Assembly (NCBI GenBank): GCA_964654545.1
Contig: CAZZIU010000009.1
Location: 37,934-101,933 of the forward strand
DNA: 64,000 nt
Direction: 5' to 3'
Source: JABMOV01 sp964654545
GTDB taxonomy: Bacteria; Fidelibacterota; Marinisomatia; Marinisomatales; JABMOV01
Positions within the stretch are counted from its first letter, which is position 1. Each line of letters opens with the position of its first letter. This document shows, piece after piece, positions 1 through 8,126 of the stretch. The notes under the pieces are model-generated. The model was not told where the DNA came from and made no database searches. It was given only the letters and a program-made list of their open reading frames with translations. The position numbers were made by a program, and so were the translations under genes.

Positions 1-246
1 GAATTAATGACACGTTCGGAACGCATTACTTCGCAGCAGCTATCCAATCAACTGATAACGCACGCGGACTACATCATTCGTCCCGAAGTCCAAGGGTTGC
101 ATTGGTCCCAGTTTGAGAGATTTAATGAATTGTATGAAGCCGGGATACATGCAATGGAATTTCAGAAAGATGAGCTTTTAAGCATTCTTGAAGATAGACT
201 ATCATGGAAACATCGATTAAAACAATGGTTTGGGAGTCACAAATAA
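1..246 (+). CDS. Patatin-like phospholipase family protein, C-terminal fragment
   Basis: The reading frame is open from the first base of the window, so this is the tail of a gene that begins upstream. The visible part reads 'ADYIIRPEVQGLHWSQF' followed by an 'ELYEAGIHAM' helix. That pattern is typical of the end of RssA/NTE-type patatin lipases: a conserved 'aD.vi.Pd' strand, then a helix with a Glu-Ala-Gly turn. The Gly-x-Ser-x-Gly nucleophile elbow would lie outside the window and cannot be checked. The next gene starts about 40 bases downstream on the same strand. Family assignment rests on this tail alone. Confidence 0.55.
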   Translation, partial: ELMTRSERITSQQLSNQLITHADYIIRPEVQGLHWSQFERFNELYEAGIHAMEFQKDELLSILEDRLSWKHRLKQWFGSHK

Positions 247-286
247 ACACTGTTACCTTTTAGGCTATTAAGCGTCAAAACGATTT

Positions 287-2167
287 ATGATTAAAGACAA
301 AATATCCAAAATTTTCCTCATTCTTTTCCCTGCACTGTTGCTGGGGCAATTTGAAAACCCGGTTTCTGTAACGACTTCCCTGGATCATATTCCTCGAGCC
401 GGTGAGGTGGTGAAGGTTACAATAAACGCATCCATGGATGAAGAGTGGCATATCTATGCGATTCACGACTCAGTGGATGGCCCATTGCCTACGCGTATTT
501 CGATTACGGGTGATGATATTGCTGAAGTGGGAGAGATTCTGGAGCCAGAACCCCACTCATCGTTTGACGATGGGTTTGGTAAGGTAACCTATTATCATAC
601 TGGTTCAACGTCTTTTACAGTTCCGGTTAAGCTCAAACCATCCATCACCAGTGACGAAACAACGCTCAAGGTTTTCTTTTTCTATCAGGTGTGTAATAAT
701 GCACTTTGTTATCCTCCCAAAGAAATTGAATTACCCATAAAAACGATAGTAGAAAAAGGTGAGCCTAGAGAAGAATATTTAGCCTTTACAGCTGCAAATA
801 AATCCTATACCGGTGATACCCAATTGGATGCAGCAATAAAAGCGGGAATTTTCCCATTCATTCTACTATCCCTCACGATGGGGTTTCTTGCTTTACTTAC
901 ACCATGCGTGTTCCCAATGATACCGATCACCGTCTCGTTTTTTACCCATCAGGGAGAGCAGAGCGGAACCAATCCATTAAAACAGGCCATTGTGTACACA
1001 CTGGGGATCATTGCGACATTCAGCATTTTGGGACTTCTGCTTGCAGGATTTCTGGGGGCTTCCGGTGCCAATCAGCTGGCAGCAAATCCCTGGGTGAATA
1101 TATTTATTGGTGCCTTGTTCGTGTTTTTTGCGCTTTCATTGTTTGGTATGTACGAAATTCAGGTTCCGCAAAAGTTACGGCAGTATACGCTGAATAAAGA
1201 GTCATCAGGTGGCTATGTAGGCGTCCTTTTCATGGCCTTAACATTTACGCTTACTTCTTTTACCTGTACCGTTCAGTTTGTAGGATTGTTGTTGGTCGCG
1301 GCTGCAAATGGGCAATGGTTTTGGCCCGTTTTGGGGATGGTCGTTTTCAGTTCTGCTTTTGCATTACCTTTCTTTTTCCTGGCACTTTTCCCTCAATATT
1401 TAGCGCGCTTGCCAAAATCCGGTGGGTGGTTAAACTCAGTTAAAGTGGTCATGGGTTTTCTTGAATTGGCAGCAGCATTCAAATTTTTCAGTAATACGGA
1501 CTTAGTATGGGGCTGGAATATATTTACCAACTCATCTGTTTTGGCAGCCTGGACTATCATAATGTTATTCACCGGTATTTATTTACTAGGAAAATTGCGT
1601 CTTCCACATGATTCACCATCTGATGTGGTAGGTGTGCCGCGTATGCTGCTGAGTTTATTTTTTATCACATTCTCATTGTACCTGGGCTCTGGTTTGTTCG
1701 GTCAACCTATCCATGGTTTAATTTCATCATATCTTCCACCGAAATTGACCAAAACATCAATGGACACTAACGGGGGATCTGTAATTGTCAAGAATGTTGA
1801 AGCCCACTACTGGTATAATAATCTGGATGATGCATTCGTTGCCGCGAACACAGAGGGCAAAAATATATTTGTAGATTTTACCGGCTACACGTGTACTAAT
1901 TGTCGATGGATGGAAACCAACGTATTTACAAAGGCAGAGGTAGCGTCCAGATTTGACCAGTTTATTCTGGTGCAATTGTACACGGATGGAGGGGATAACT
2001 ATCGTGAAAAACAACAGTATGAGATTGATAGATTTGGGACTGCTGCGTTACCATATTATGTGATTTTATCCCCAGAGGATGATGTCATTGCTGAATTTCC
2101 AGGATTGACAAGGGATTTAAAGAAATTTATCCGGTTTTTAGACATAGGATTGAAAGGACAATCATGA
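287..2167 (+). CDS. dsbD: Thiol:disulfide interchange protein DsbD
   Basis: DsbD moves electrons from cytoplasmic thioredoxin across the inner membrane to periplasmic thiol proteins. All three modules are visible in 626 residues. After a signal peptide (about residues 1-20) comes the periplasmic alpha domain with the cysteine pair C136/C141 ('VCNNALC'). A multi-pass membrane domain (about 180-480) follows, with one redox cysteine in 'LTPCVFP' (C207) and one in 'SFTCTVQF' (C327). The C-terminal thioredoxin domain has 'YTCTNC' (C536/C539). The TlpA-like gene overlaps its stop by four bases, so the two are translationally coupled. With a pentaheme cytochrome 4.5 kb downstream, a role in keeping apocytochrome cysteines reduced is a reasonable inference. 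Confidence 0.93.
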   Translation: MIKDKISKIFLILFPALLLGQFENPVSVTTSLDHIPRAGEVVKVTINASMDEEWHIYAIHDSVDGPLPTRISITGDDIAEVGEILEPEPHSSFDDGFGKVTYYHTGSTSFTVPVKLKPSITSDETTLKVFFFYQVCNNALCYPPKEIELPIKTIVEKGEPREEYLAFTAANKSYTGDTQLDAAIKAGIFPFILLSLTMGFLALLTPCVFPMIPITVSFFTHQGEQSGTNPLKQAIVYTLGIIATFSILGLLLAGFLGASGANQLAANPWVNIFIGALFVFFALSLFGMYEIQVPQKLRQYTLNKESSGGYVGVLFMALTFTLTSFTCTVQFVGLLLVAAANGQWFWPVLGMVVFSSAFALPFFFLALFPQYLARLPKSGGWLNSVKVVMGFLELAAAFKFFSNTDLVWGWNIFTNSSVLAAWTIIMLFTGIYLLGKLRLPHDSPSDVVGVPRMLLSLFFITFSLYLGSGLFGQPIHGLISSYLPPKLTKTSMDTNGGSVIVKNVEAHYWYNNLDDAFVAANTEGKNIFVDFTGYTCTNCRWMETNVFTKAEVASRFDQFILVQLYTDGGDNYREKQQYEIDRFGTAALPYYVILSPEDDVIAEFPGLTRDLKKFIRFLDIGLKGQS

Positions 2168-2739
2168 AAAAATCATTAATTGGCATAGTGTTTTTGGCAA
2201 TTTTTATGGGATTCGCTTGTGAGGTAAAAGGAGAATCAAACACGTCAGAAAATGCCGTTCCGCAGAAGACTGAGGCAAAAAAGCAGGTCGATGATAACAG
2301 TATAAAAGCTCCGGATTTTACCTTGGCCGATTTAAACGGAAACTGGGTTTCGTTAGCTGACATGAAAGGAAAAGTTGTTCTTCTTAATTTCTGGGGTACA
2401 TGGTGTCCACCCTGCCGTCGTGAAATTCCTGATTTCATAAAATTGTATGAAAAGCACAAGGAATCCGGATTGGAAATAGTAGGTGTAACATTACGATCGG
2501 GAACTCCTGAACAAATACAAAAATTCGTGGACGATTGGGCGATGAATTACACTATTTTGACAGATATACAAGGATATGAAACCCAGATGGTGACCCAACG
2601 GTATGGACAGGCCATAGGAGAGCCCATAACCGGTGTTCCAACAACTTTCATTATTAATCGAGATGGGAACATCGTAAAAACCTACGTTGGACCACGGACA
2701 GAGGAGATGTTTTTCAGGGATCTTAAACCGTACTTATAA
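2164..2739 (+). CDS. TlpA-like thioredoxin-fold lipoprotein
   Basis: A 191-residue protein starting at an ATG inside the dsbD stop (ATGA overlap), with an AAAGGA ribosome-binding site in the end of dsbD. It begins with a lipoprotein signal peptide ending in the lipobox 'GFAC'. A charged linker precedes a TlpA/ResA/AhpC-TSA domain beginning 'APDFTLADLNG'. The redox motif 'WCPPC' has cysteines 81 and 84, and 'GVPTTFIINRDG' holds the cis-proline loop. Family members reduce disulfides in the envelope, often in cytochrome c maturation. Coupling to dsbD suggests that DsbD re-reduces it. A more specific name (ResA or CcmG) cannot be justified from the sequence. Confidence 0.88.
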   Translation: MKKSLIGIVFLAIFMGFACEVKGESNTSENAVPQKTEAKKQVDDNSIKAPDFTLADLNGNWVSLADMKGKVVLLNFWGTWCPPCRREIPDFIKLYEKHKESGLEIVGVTLRSGTPEQIQKFVDDWAMNYTILTDIQGYETQMVTQRYGQAIGEPITGVPTTFIINRDGNIVKTYVGPRTEEMFFRDLKPYL

Positions 2740-2761
2740 ACATATATGTTCGTACTAATGG

Positions 2762-5698
2762 ATGAGTAAATCACCCAATAATATTTATCAAAGCCTAAAG
2801 CGAGGATTACTCATTCTCGCTTTAGTGTTTTTTGCTCATGCTGGGGATTACTGGCAACAGAGCTTGCATTATACTATGGAAATTTCCCTTATACCTGAAG
2901 ATACGCTTGTCACAGGAAAGTCTGTTATTACCTATATTAATAATAGTCCGGATACGCTCACAAAGATGTATCTCAATATTTATCCAAATGCATTTCAAAT
3001 TGGTTCCGTAAAGCATCAGGAATTTTTAAGGAAATATGGCGCTCTTGGTCGTGCAATTGGATTTACAAAAGGACTTGAGAAATACCTACATCGATTTACG
3101 ATAGTGAAATTTGAAATTGTAATGGATGATGGTCAATCAACAAACAAATATAATCTGGATGATACTATTCTTGAATCAAACCTTCCCCACGGATTACCAA
3201 ATGGGGATTCATTAAAAATTATTGTCCATTGGAGGCATAAGAATGGTGAGATGTTTGAACGCGCAGGCCGTATAGAAAATCAGTACAATATGGCACAATG
3301 GTATCCAAAACCCGTGGTCTTTGATCAGGAGGGGTGGCAAGTGAATCCGTTTCACGCTGAAGGAGAGTTTTATGGGGAGTTTGGTTCGTTTCGGGTCGCT
3401 TTTGATTTACCGGAACAATACGCTATTGGTGCCACTGGTGTAGTGATCGAAGGAGATCCTGGCTGGAAGGATATTCAATACGACACGTCCATGGTATTTT
3501 CTGATTGGATAACAAGCATTGACAATAAAAAAGAAGATGGGGATTATTTAAAACGTAGGCATGTTGTGTTTGAGGCAAACAATGTTCATGATTTTGCCTG
3601 GGTAGCATCGAATAATTTTGTGTATGAATCTGTCCAACATGCCGGTGTAGATATCCATGTGTTGTACGATAAATCAAACGGTAATGCTTGGTCAAAGGAG
3701 GTAACCAAACGAACCGTGCGCGCCCTGGATTGGTTAAACCAGTTTGGCTCGTACCCTTATCCACAAATTACAGTGGTTGATCGCTTGCGAAGCGGAGGAA
3801 TGGAATATCCCATGCTTATTATGAATGGGAGTGACCGTGAAAGCCTTATCGTCCATGAATTTGGACATGTATGGTTTTATGGTATTCTTGCAAACAATGA
3901 AATCGATGCAGCCTGGTTGGATGAAGGATTCACCAGCTTTCAAACAAATTGGTACATGGAATCTCATTATCCACCATATGGGATGGACCATCAAAACACA
4001 TCTGATAAAAAAGTTGGTGACTCTTTGCTGAGATTCACATCTCTTGGCCATAGAAACCAGTGGAGAGCAATTCGATTTCAAACCAGTGGTCACGATGAGC
4101 CGGTTCAAAAGAGATCATACCAATACAATTCTGGTTCTGCTTATCGAACAAATGTATATACAAAAGGAAGCCGTTTGCTTGATGAATTGCGCTATCTTAT
4201 GGGCGACTCGCTTTTTCTCTTGGGTATGAATGCATACTTTAATGAATGGCATTTAAAACATGTGAATGATGAACGTTTCATTACGGTGATGGAGAAGACA
4301 TATGGTGATGAGCTGGATTGGTTTTTTGACCCATGGCTTTACGATACGCAATTGTTGGATTACAGTGTCAAGGTGGTGGAAAAGACCAGAATAAACGATG
4401 ATACATGGAAAGTCACGGCCGACATTGAGCGTCTGGGTGAACGGTATTACCCAATGGAAATTGGATATCGGGATAAAGAAGGGAATTTCGTAACAAAAAA
4501 ACTTTCTGTGAATCCTTGGGGTTTTTCGTGGACAATAACAGATACACTCAATTTTGAACCCGTCGACATAGTTGTTGATCCTTACTCCAAGACCAATGAC
4601 ATTGATTTCAGAAACAATTATGGTAAAAAAATGCCCACAGATTGGTCATTGCGCTGGGCGGAGATGCGGTATAACCCGCGAAATAAATACGTTGGGTCCT
4701 GGTTTCCCCTTTTGTATTACCATCCAATAGATGGTTGGATGCCAGGGCTTTCCTTGAATCGAATCTATGAATGGGAAGAGACACAGGTTCGTCTTTCCTA
4801 TGCCACAGATTCGAAAAAACTATTCTGGTTCTTTTCTACGGAGAGAGAATATCCGGTTCATTTTCATCATACCACTTTTTCTCTCACCGCCTATGACTAC
4901 GGAGGAGTATCAGACTATAATTTTTATACGCTCATACCTGGTCAGGCAGACTATGGTAAACCCAAACCATATGGCGGATTTGGATTTCGGTTTTCTCAAA
5001 TAAAAGACACCTTGCGTGCACCATTATTTGATAAGGGAGATCTAACCAGATTTGCTGGGTTCTATGGCATACAATTAAACCAAATAAGCTTTCTATCCCG
5101 TTTGGAAATTTCGCCGTTGGGTTGGTCTGATTGGGGATACAGTAAACTTTACATGCGCATTGAACAAACCACCAGGTCAGGAAGGTTTTCCATACTATAT
5201 CGCTATTTTGCTGGGAAATATTGGTCAACAGAAAATTTACCCAAGCAGGAGCAGTTTTGGGTTTCGGGTGCCCATCCATTCGATAGATATGAGAAAAGTT
5301 TTTTGCGGCATCCTGAAAGTTTTTATGGTACAGAAGATTTTGGTCGGAGTTATCATCTTGCAGGAGATGGCAACATTCGTGGTTTCACTGGTAATTCAAT
5401 TCCGCCAATGAATGCAATATTGACCGGAAATATCCAGGTTGGTTATGATTTTTCATTACCTGTCGTTCAATGTACAATTACATCATTTAATGATTTTGGA
5501 ATGGTTTGGGATCAGAATGGACATTATTCAGGTGATATAATTGCCGCCGGCGGGTTTGGATTAGAACTAAAGAAGCAAATAGTACACAAGTCATTTTACC
5601 TAAGAATTGACAAACCGCTGTGGTACATTTGGAACGGTTCCGATAGAATTTCCGTTCAATTAAATGACCTTATTTTCAGTTTTGAGAGGGGATTATGA
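2762..5698 (+). CDS. M1-family metallopeptidase with C-terminal Omp85-like barrel region
   Basis: 978 residues with a signal peptide (about 14-27). The gluzincin zinc site is complete: HEFGH (H365, E366, H369), then E388 eighteen residues later in 'WLDEGF', the M1 spacing. The exopeptidase motif appears as 'GGMEY' in place of GxMEN, so aminopeptidase activity on small peptides is likely but not certain. From about residue 630 the protein no longer looks like a peptidase. It is rich in alternating aromatic strands, contains 'GDGNIRGF' near residue 870, and later has a 'FNDFGMVWD' strand and a 'GGFGLEL' strand. This resembles the end of BamA/surface-antigen barrels. I infer an outer-membrane-anchored peptidase. 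The next gene overlaps by four bases. Confidence 0.85.
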   Translation: MSKSPNNIYQSLKRGLLILALVFFAHAGDYWQQSLHYTMEISLIPEDTLVTGKSVITYINNSPDTLTKMYLNIYPNAFQIGSVKHQEFLRKYGALGRAIGFTKGLEKYLHRFTIVKFEIVMDDGQSTNKYNLDDTILESNLPHGLPNGDSLKIIVHWRHKNGEMFERAGRIENQYNMAQWYPKPVVFDQEGWQVNPFHAEGEFYGEFGSFRVAFDLPEQYAIGATGVVIEGDPGWKDIQYDTSMVFSDWITSIDNKKEDGDYLKRRHVVFEANNVHDFAWVASNNFVYESVQHAGVDIHVLYDKSNGNAWSKEVTKRTVRALDWLNQFGSYPYPQITVVDRLRSGGMEYPMLIMNGSDRESLIVHEFGHVWFYGILANNEIDAAWLDEGFTSFQTNWYMESHYPPYGMDHQNTSDKKVGDSLLRFTSLGHRNQWRAIRFQTSGHDEPVQKRSYQYNSGSAYRTNVYTKGSRLLDELRYLMGDSLFLLGMNAYFNEWHLKHVNDERFITVMEKTYGDELDWFFDPWLYDTQLLDYSVKVVEKTRINDDTWKVTADIERLGERYYPMEIGYRDKEGNFVTKKLSVNPWGFSWTITDTLNFEPVDIVVDPYSKTNDIDFRNNYGKKMPTDWSLRWAEMRYNPRNKYVGSWFPLLYYHPIDGWMPGLSLNRIYEWEETQVRLSYATDSKKLFWFFSTEREYPVHFHHTTFSLTAYDYGGVSDYNFYTLIPGQADYGKPKPYGGFGFRFSQIKDTLRAPLFDKGDLTRFAGFYGIQLNQISFLSRLEISPLGWSDWGYSKLYMRIEQTTRSGRFSILYRYFAGKYWSTENLPKQEQFWVSGAHPFDRYEKSFLRHPESFYGTEDFGRSYHLAGDGNIRGFTGNSIPPMNAILTGNIQVGYDFSLPVVQCTITSFNDFGMVWDQNGHYSGDIIAAGGFGLELKKQIVHKSFYLRIDKPLWYIWNGSDRISVQLNDLIFSFERGL

Positions 5699-6750
5699 AT
5701 AAAATCATTCTGGTAGTGCTCTTACTGGTACTGGGGTGCGATGATAGAGCTCCTCAAGTGGGCTCAAAAATTTATGTCACACTACAAAGCGTGGATAAAG
5801 TTGCCGTAATTGATTTAAGCGAACAGGAAATAATTAAAACCATTTCAGTGGATTATTTTCCTACAAGCGATATGCCCCATTTCGTGGTTGTAGATGATAT
5901 TAATGGATATTGGTATTGTTCATTAATTTCTTCAGGGTATGTAATAAAATTCGATTTGGAAACGGACGAAATGGTCGATTCGGTATTTATAGGAAACCAA
6001 CCTGCCTTAATGGCAATCGACAAAAATACACAACGTCTTTATATCTCCAGGTTTATGCCAATGCCGGGAATGATGGCAACCAATTCAAGTGAAGTACATA
6101 AGGTTGATGCACGAACTATGACTGTTTTAAGTACTGTAAATGTTGGAGCATCATCTCCGCACGGAATTGCGCTATCTTCTGATGGACAAACACTGTGGAT
6201 TGTATCTAATCAGGCTTCACATTTGTTTAAAATTGAGACCTCGGAATTTGGTAATTCAAACTACCAACCACCAAATTATCGATTAGGTAGCGATGTACCG
6301 TTTGATTTCACGATTAATGATGGTATTTATGCACCCCTCGAGATTGAACTATCTCCTGATGAAAGTAAGGTCTATATTAGTTGCTCTAATGCAAATGAAG
6401 TGCTGGAATTTGATGCAGATTCGGGTAGTCTTCTTCGTTCATTTGAAGTCGGAATGACGCCTTGGCATCTGCATTTTAATGAAGATGGGTCAGTTTTGTT
6501 TGTAGCAAACAGGATGGGAAACTCCATAAGTAAAATCAATATGGAAGATGGGATAGTAACCACCAATAACCCAGGTGAGTACACTATTATGCATGGTTGT
6601 GTCATGGATATCGAGAATAATCAGGTTCTTGTTTCTTCATCTGGGGATGATGCCCTTTTATTTTTAAATCCGGATAATTTGTCGCTATTAAAATCGATAA
6701 AATTTGAATCCGATGCACTACCAACGGGAATAGCAATTGCGTATGAATAA
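5695..6750 (+). CDS. YVTN/YncE-like beta-propeller lipoprotein
   Basis: A 351-residue lipoprotein: a short hydrophobic signal ends in 'VLGC' and the mature protein starts Cys-Asp-Asp. The body is a run of roughly 45-residue blades of the seven-bladed propeller type, such as 'SPHGIALSSDGQTLWIVS', 'IELSPDESKVYISC' and 'PWHLHFNEDGSVLFVAN'. Such propellers bind partners or ligands rather than catalyse, and none of the blades shows an obvious metal site. It overlaps the peptidase gene upstream by four bases and the cytochrome gene downstream by eight. It is therefore probably made together with them and may be a partner of the cytochrome; that role is inferred. Confidence 0.8.
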   Translation: MNKIILVVLLLVLGCDDRAPQVGSKIYVTLQSVDKVAVIDLSEQEIIKTISVDYFPTSDMPHFVVVDDINGYWYCSLISSGYVIKFDLETDEMVDSVFIGNQPALMAIDKNTQRLYISRFMPMPGMMATNSSEVHKVDARTMTVLSTVNVGASSPHGIALSSDGQTLWIVSNQASHLFKIETSEFGNSNYQPPNYRLGSDVPFDFTINDGIYAPLEIELSPDESKVYISCSNANEVLEFDADSGSLLRSFEVGMTPWHLHFNEDGSVLFVANRMGNSISKINMEDGIVTTNNPGEYTIMHGCVMDIENNQVLVSSSGDDALLFLNPDNLSLLKSIKFESDALPTGIAIAYE

Positions 6751-8125
6751 TAGATTATTGTTACTTTTATTGTTAGCCTTCGCTTGTGATGATAGAGGCC
6801 AGCAGGAAATAACTGTGGAATATCCTGTACAAGATACCTTTACGGTAGATGATTTTTCATCTGCTGAAGCTTGTAAAACATGTCACCCAAATTATTTCAC
6901 TGAATGGACAGCTTCGATGCATTCCTATTCCGTGGCAGATCCTGTTTGGATGGTATCACAACAAGGACGGCAAGAATATCACAATGCGAATGGAGTGGAT
7001 ATTGGGCCATTATGTATTCAATGTCATAGTCCAGTATCTTATTTAACAGATGTTTTAACTGATTATTCCAATATCACCAACGAAGTTTTAGACGGTTTAC
7101 CCGCCGTCGTTAGAGAAGGTCTTACGTGTGATATTTGCCATTTTGTGTCCCAAATACCTGATCCCAGCAATGTACTGGTAAATGAACATCAATTTGGTGT
7201 TGTTGATTACCGATTATATACCAAAGGGCCACGCTATGGTTTAATAACAAATCCAGTTGAGAATGAATTCCATACATCAGAATATAATCCGATATACGAT
7301 AAATCTGAGTATTGTCAAAACTGTCATAATCTATCTGTAAATGGACTCCCCGCCGAAGTCAATCAATTCGAATGGGAGGGCACTGCTTTTCAAGCAATGG
7401 GCATTGAATGTCAAACTTGTCACATGCCAACTTACACAGGTCAAGCTGCAGAAAATGGACCAATCCGCGACGACTTACACAGACATTATTTTCCGGGAGC
7501 AGATGAAGCATTAATACCTGCCTTATTTTCGGAAGAACACCGAATAGAATTAGAAAATCTCCTGTATCAGTCTGCTGATATTAATTTTTCAGTATCACTT
7601 CCAGATACCATCGCAGCTGATACCACTTCCAATATCCCAGTTTCAATAATAGTGACAAATTACTCGGGGCATAGATTTCCTACCGGAGTAACCTTTGTCC
7701 GTCAATTGTGGTTGGAAACGGTTTTTATTTACGATTCGGATACCTTATTTGAAAGTGGGTTGCTAGATGAAAATGACGACATAAGTGATTTTTATGTTGA
7801 TTCAGATAAATCTATTGATCCACAGTTAAAATTATTTAATACTGTACTTTATAACGAGGTTGGAGACTCTGGATTGTACAATGTATCGGTTGAACAAGTT
7901 ACCTCCATGAGTGATTATACCTTGCCAACCAACGGTTCAAAAATTGTGTCATATTCCATTCCTCTCTCATTCCAGGGAAACGGTACAGCTGTCATAAAAT
8001 CACGTTTAAGGTTTAGGGCATTCCCACCATTTTTATTACGCCACATTGGCTTGCAGGAATTAGAAGAGCAACTTCACATATTTGATCTTGATTCGATCAG
8101 CGACTACACTTATTTAATACAATAA
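6743..8125 (+). CDS. Pentaheme c-type cytochrome lipoprotein (cytochrome c554-like)
   Basis: I start at ATG 6743 rather than the in-frame TTG at 6737, because this gives a clean lipoprotein signal ending in 'AFAC' and 460 residues. Five CxxCH heme sites are present: C44-H48 (CKTCH), C91 (CIQCH), C129 (CDICH), C191 (CQNCH) and C223 (CQTCH). Their arrangement over about 200 residues fits the multiheme cytochrome_c554 family. The C-terminal half (about 280-460) is an all-beta domain with the 'GHRFPTG' signature common behind such heme domains. The protein should sit on the envelope as an electron carrier or redox enzyme; the substrate is unknown. It lies within a tight operon with the propeller lipoprotein and the FG-GAP protein. 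Confidence 0.88.
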   Translation: MNNRLLLLLLLAFACDDRGQQEITVEYPVQDTFTVDDFSSAEACKTCHPNYFTEWTASMHSYSVADPVWMVSQQGRQEYHNANGVDIGPLCIQCHSPVSYLTDVLTDYSNITNEVLDGLPAVVREGLTCDICHFVSQIPDPSNVLVNEHQFGVVDYRLYTKGPRYGLITNPVENEFHTSEYNPIYDKSEYCQNCHNLSVNGLPAEVNQFEWEGTAFQAMGIECQTCHMPTYTGQAAENGPIRDDLHRHYFPGADEALIPALFSEEHRIELENLLYQSADINFSVSLPDTIAADTTSNIPVSIIVTNYSGHRFPTGVTFVRQLWLETVFIYDSDTLFESGLLDENDDISDFYVDSDKSIDPQLKLFNTVLYNEVGDSGLYNVSVEQVTSMSDYTLPTNGSKIVSYSIPLSFQGNGTAVIKSRLRFRAFPPFLLRHIGLQELEEQLHIFDLDSISDYTYLIQ

Positions 8126-8126
8126 A

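Noticed and set aside
3734..4108. 124-codon antisense frame within the M1 peptidase gene
   Set aside because: It mirrors the coding sequence of the zinc-site region; its open length reflects codon bias of the real gene.
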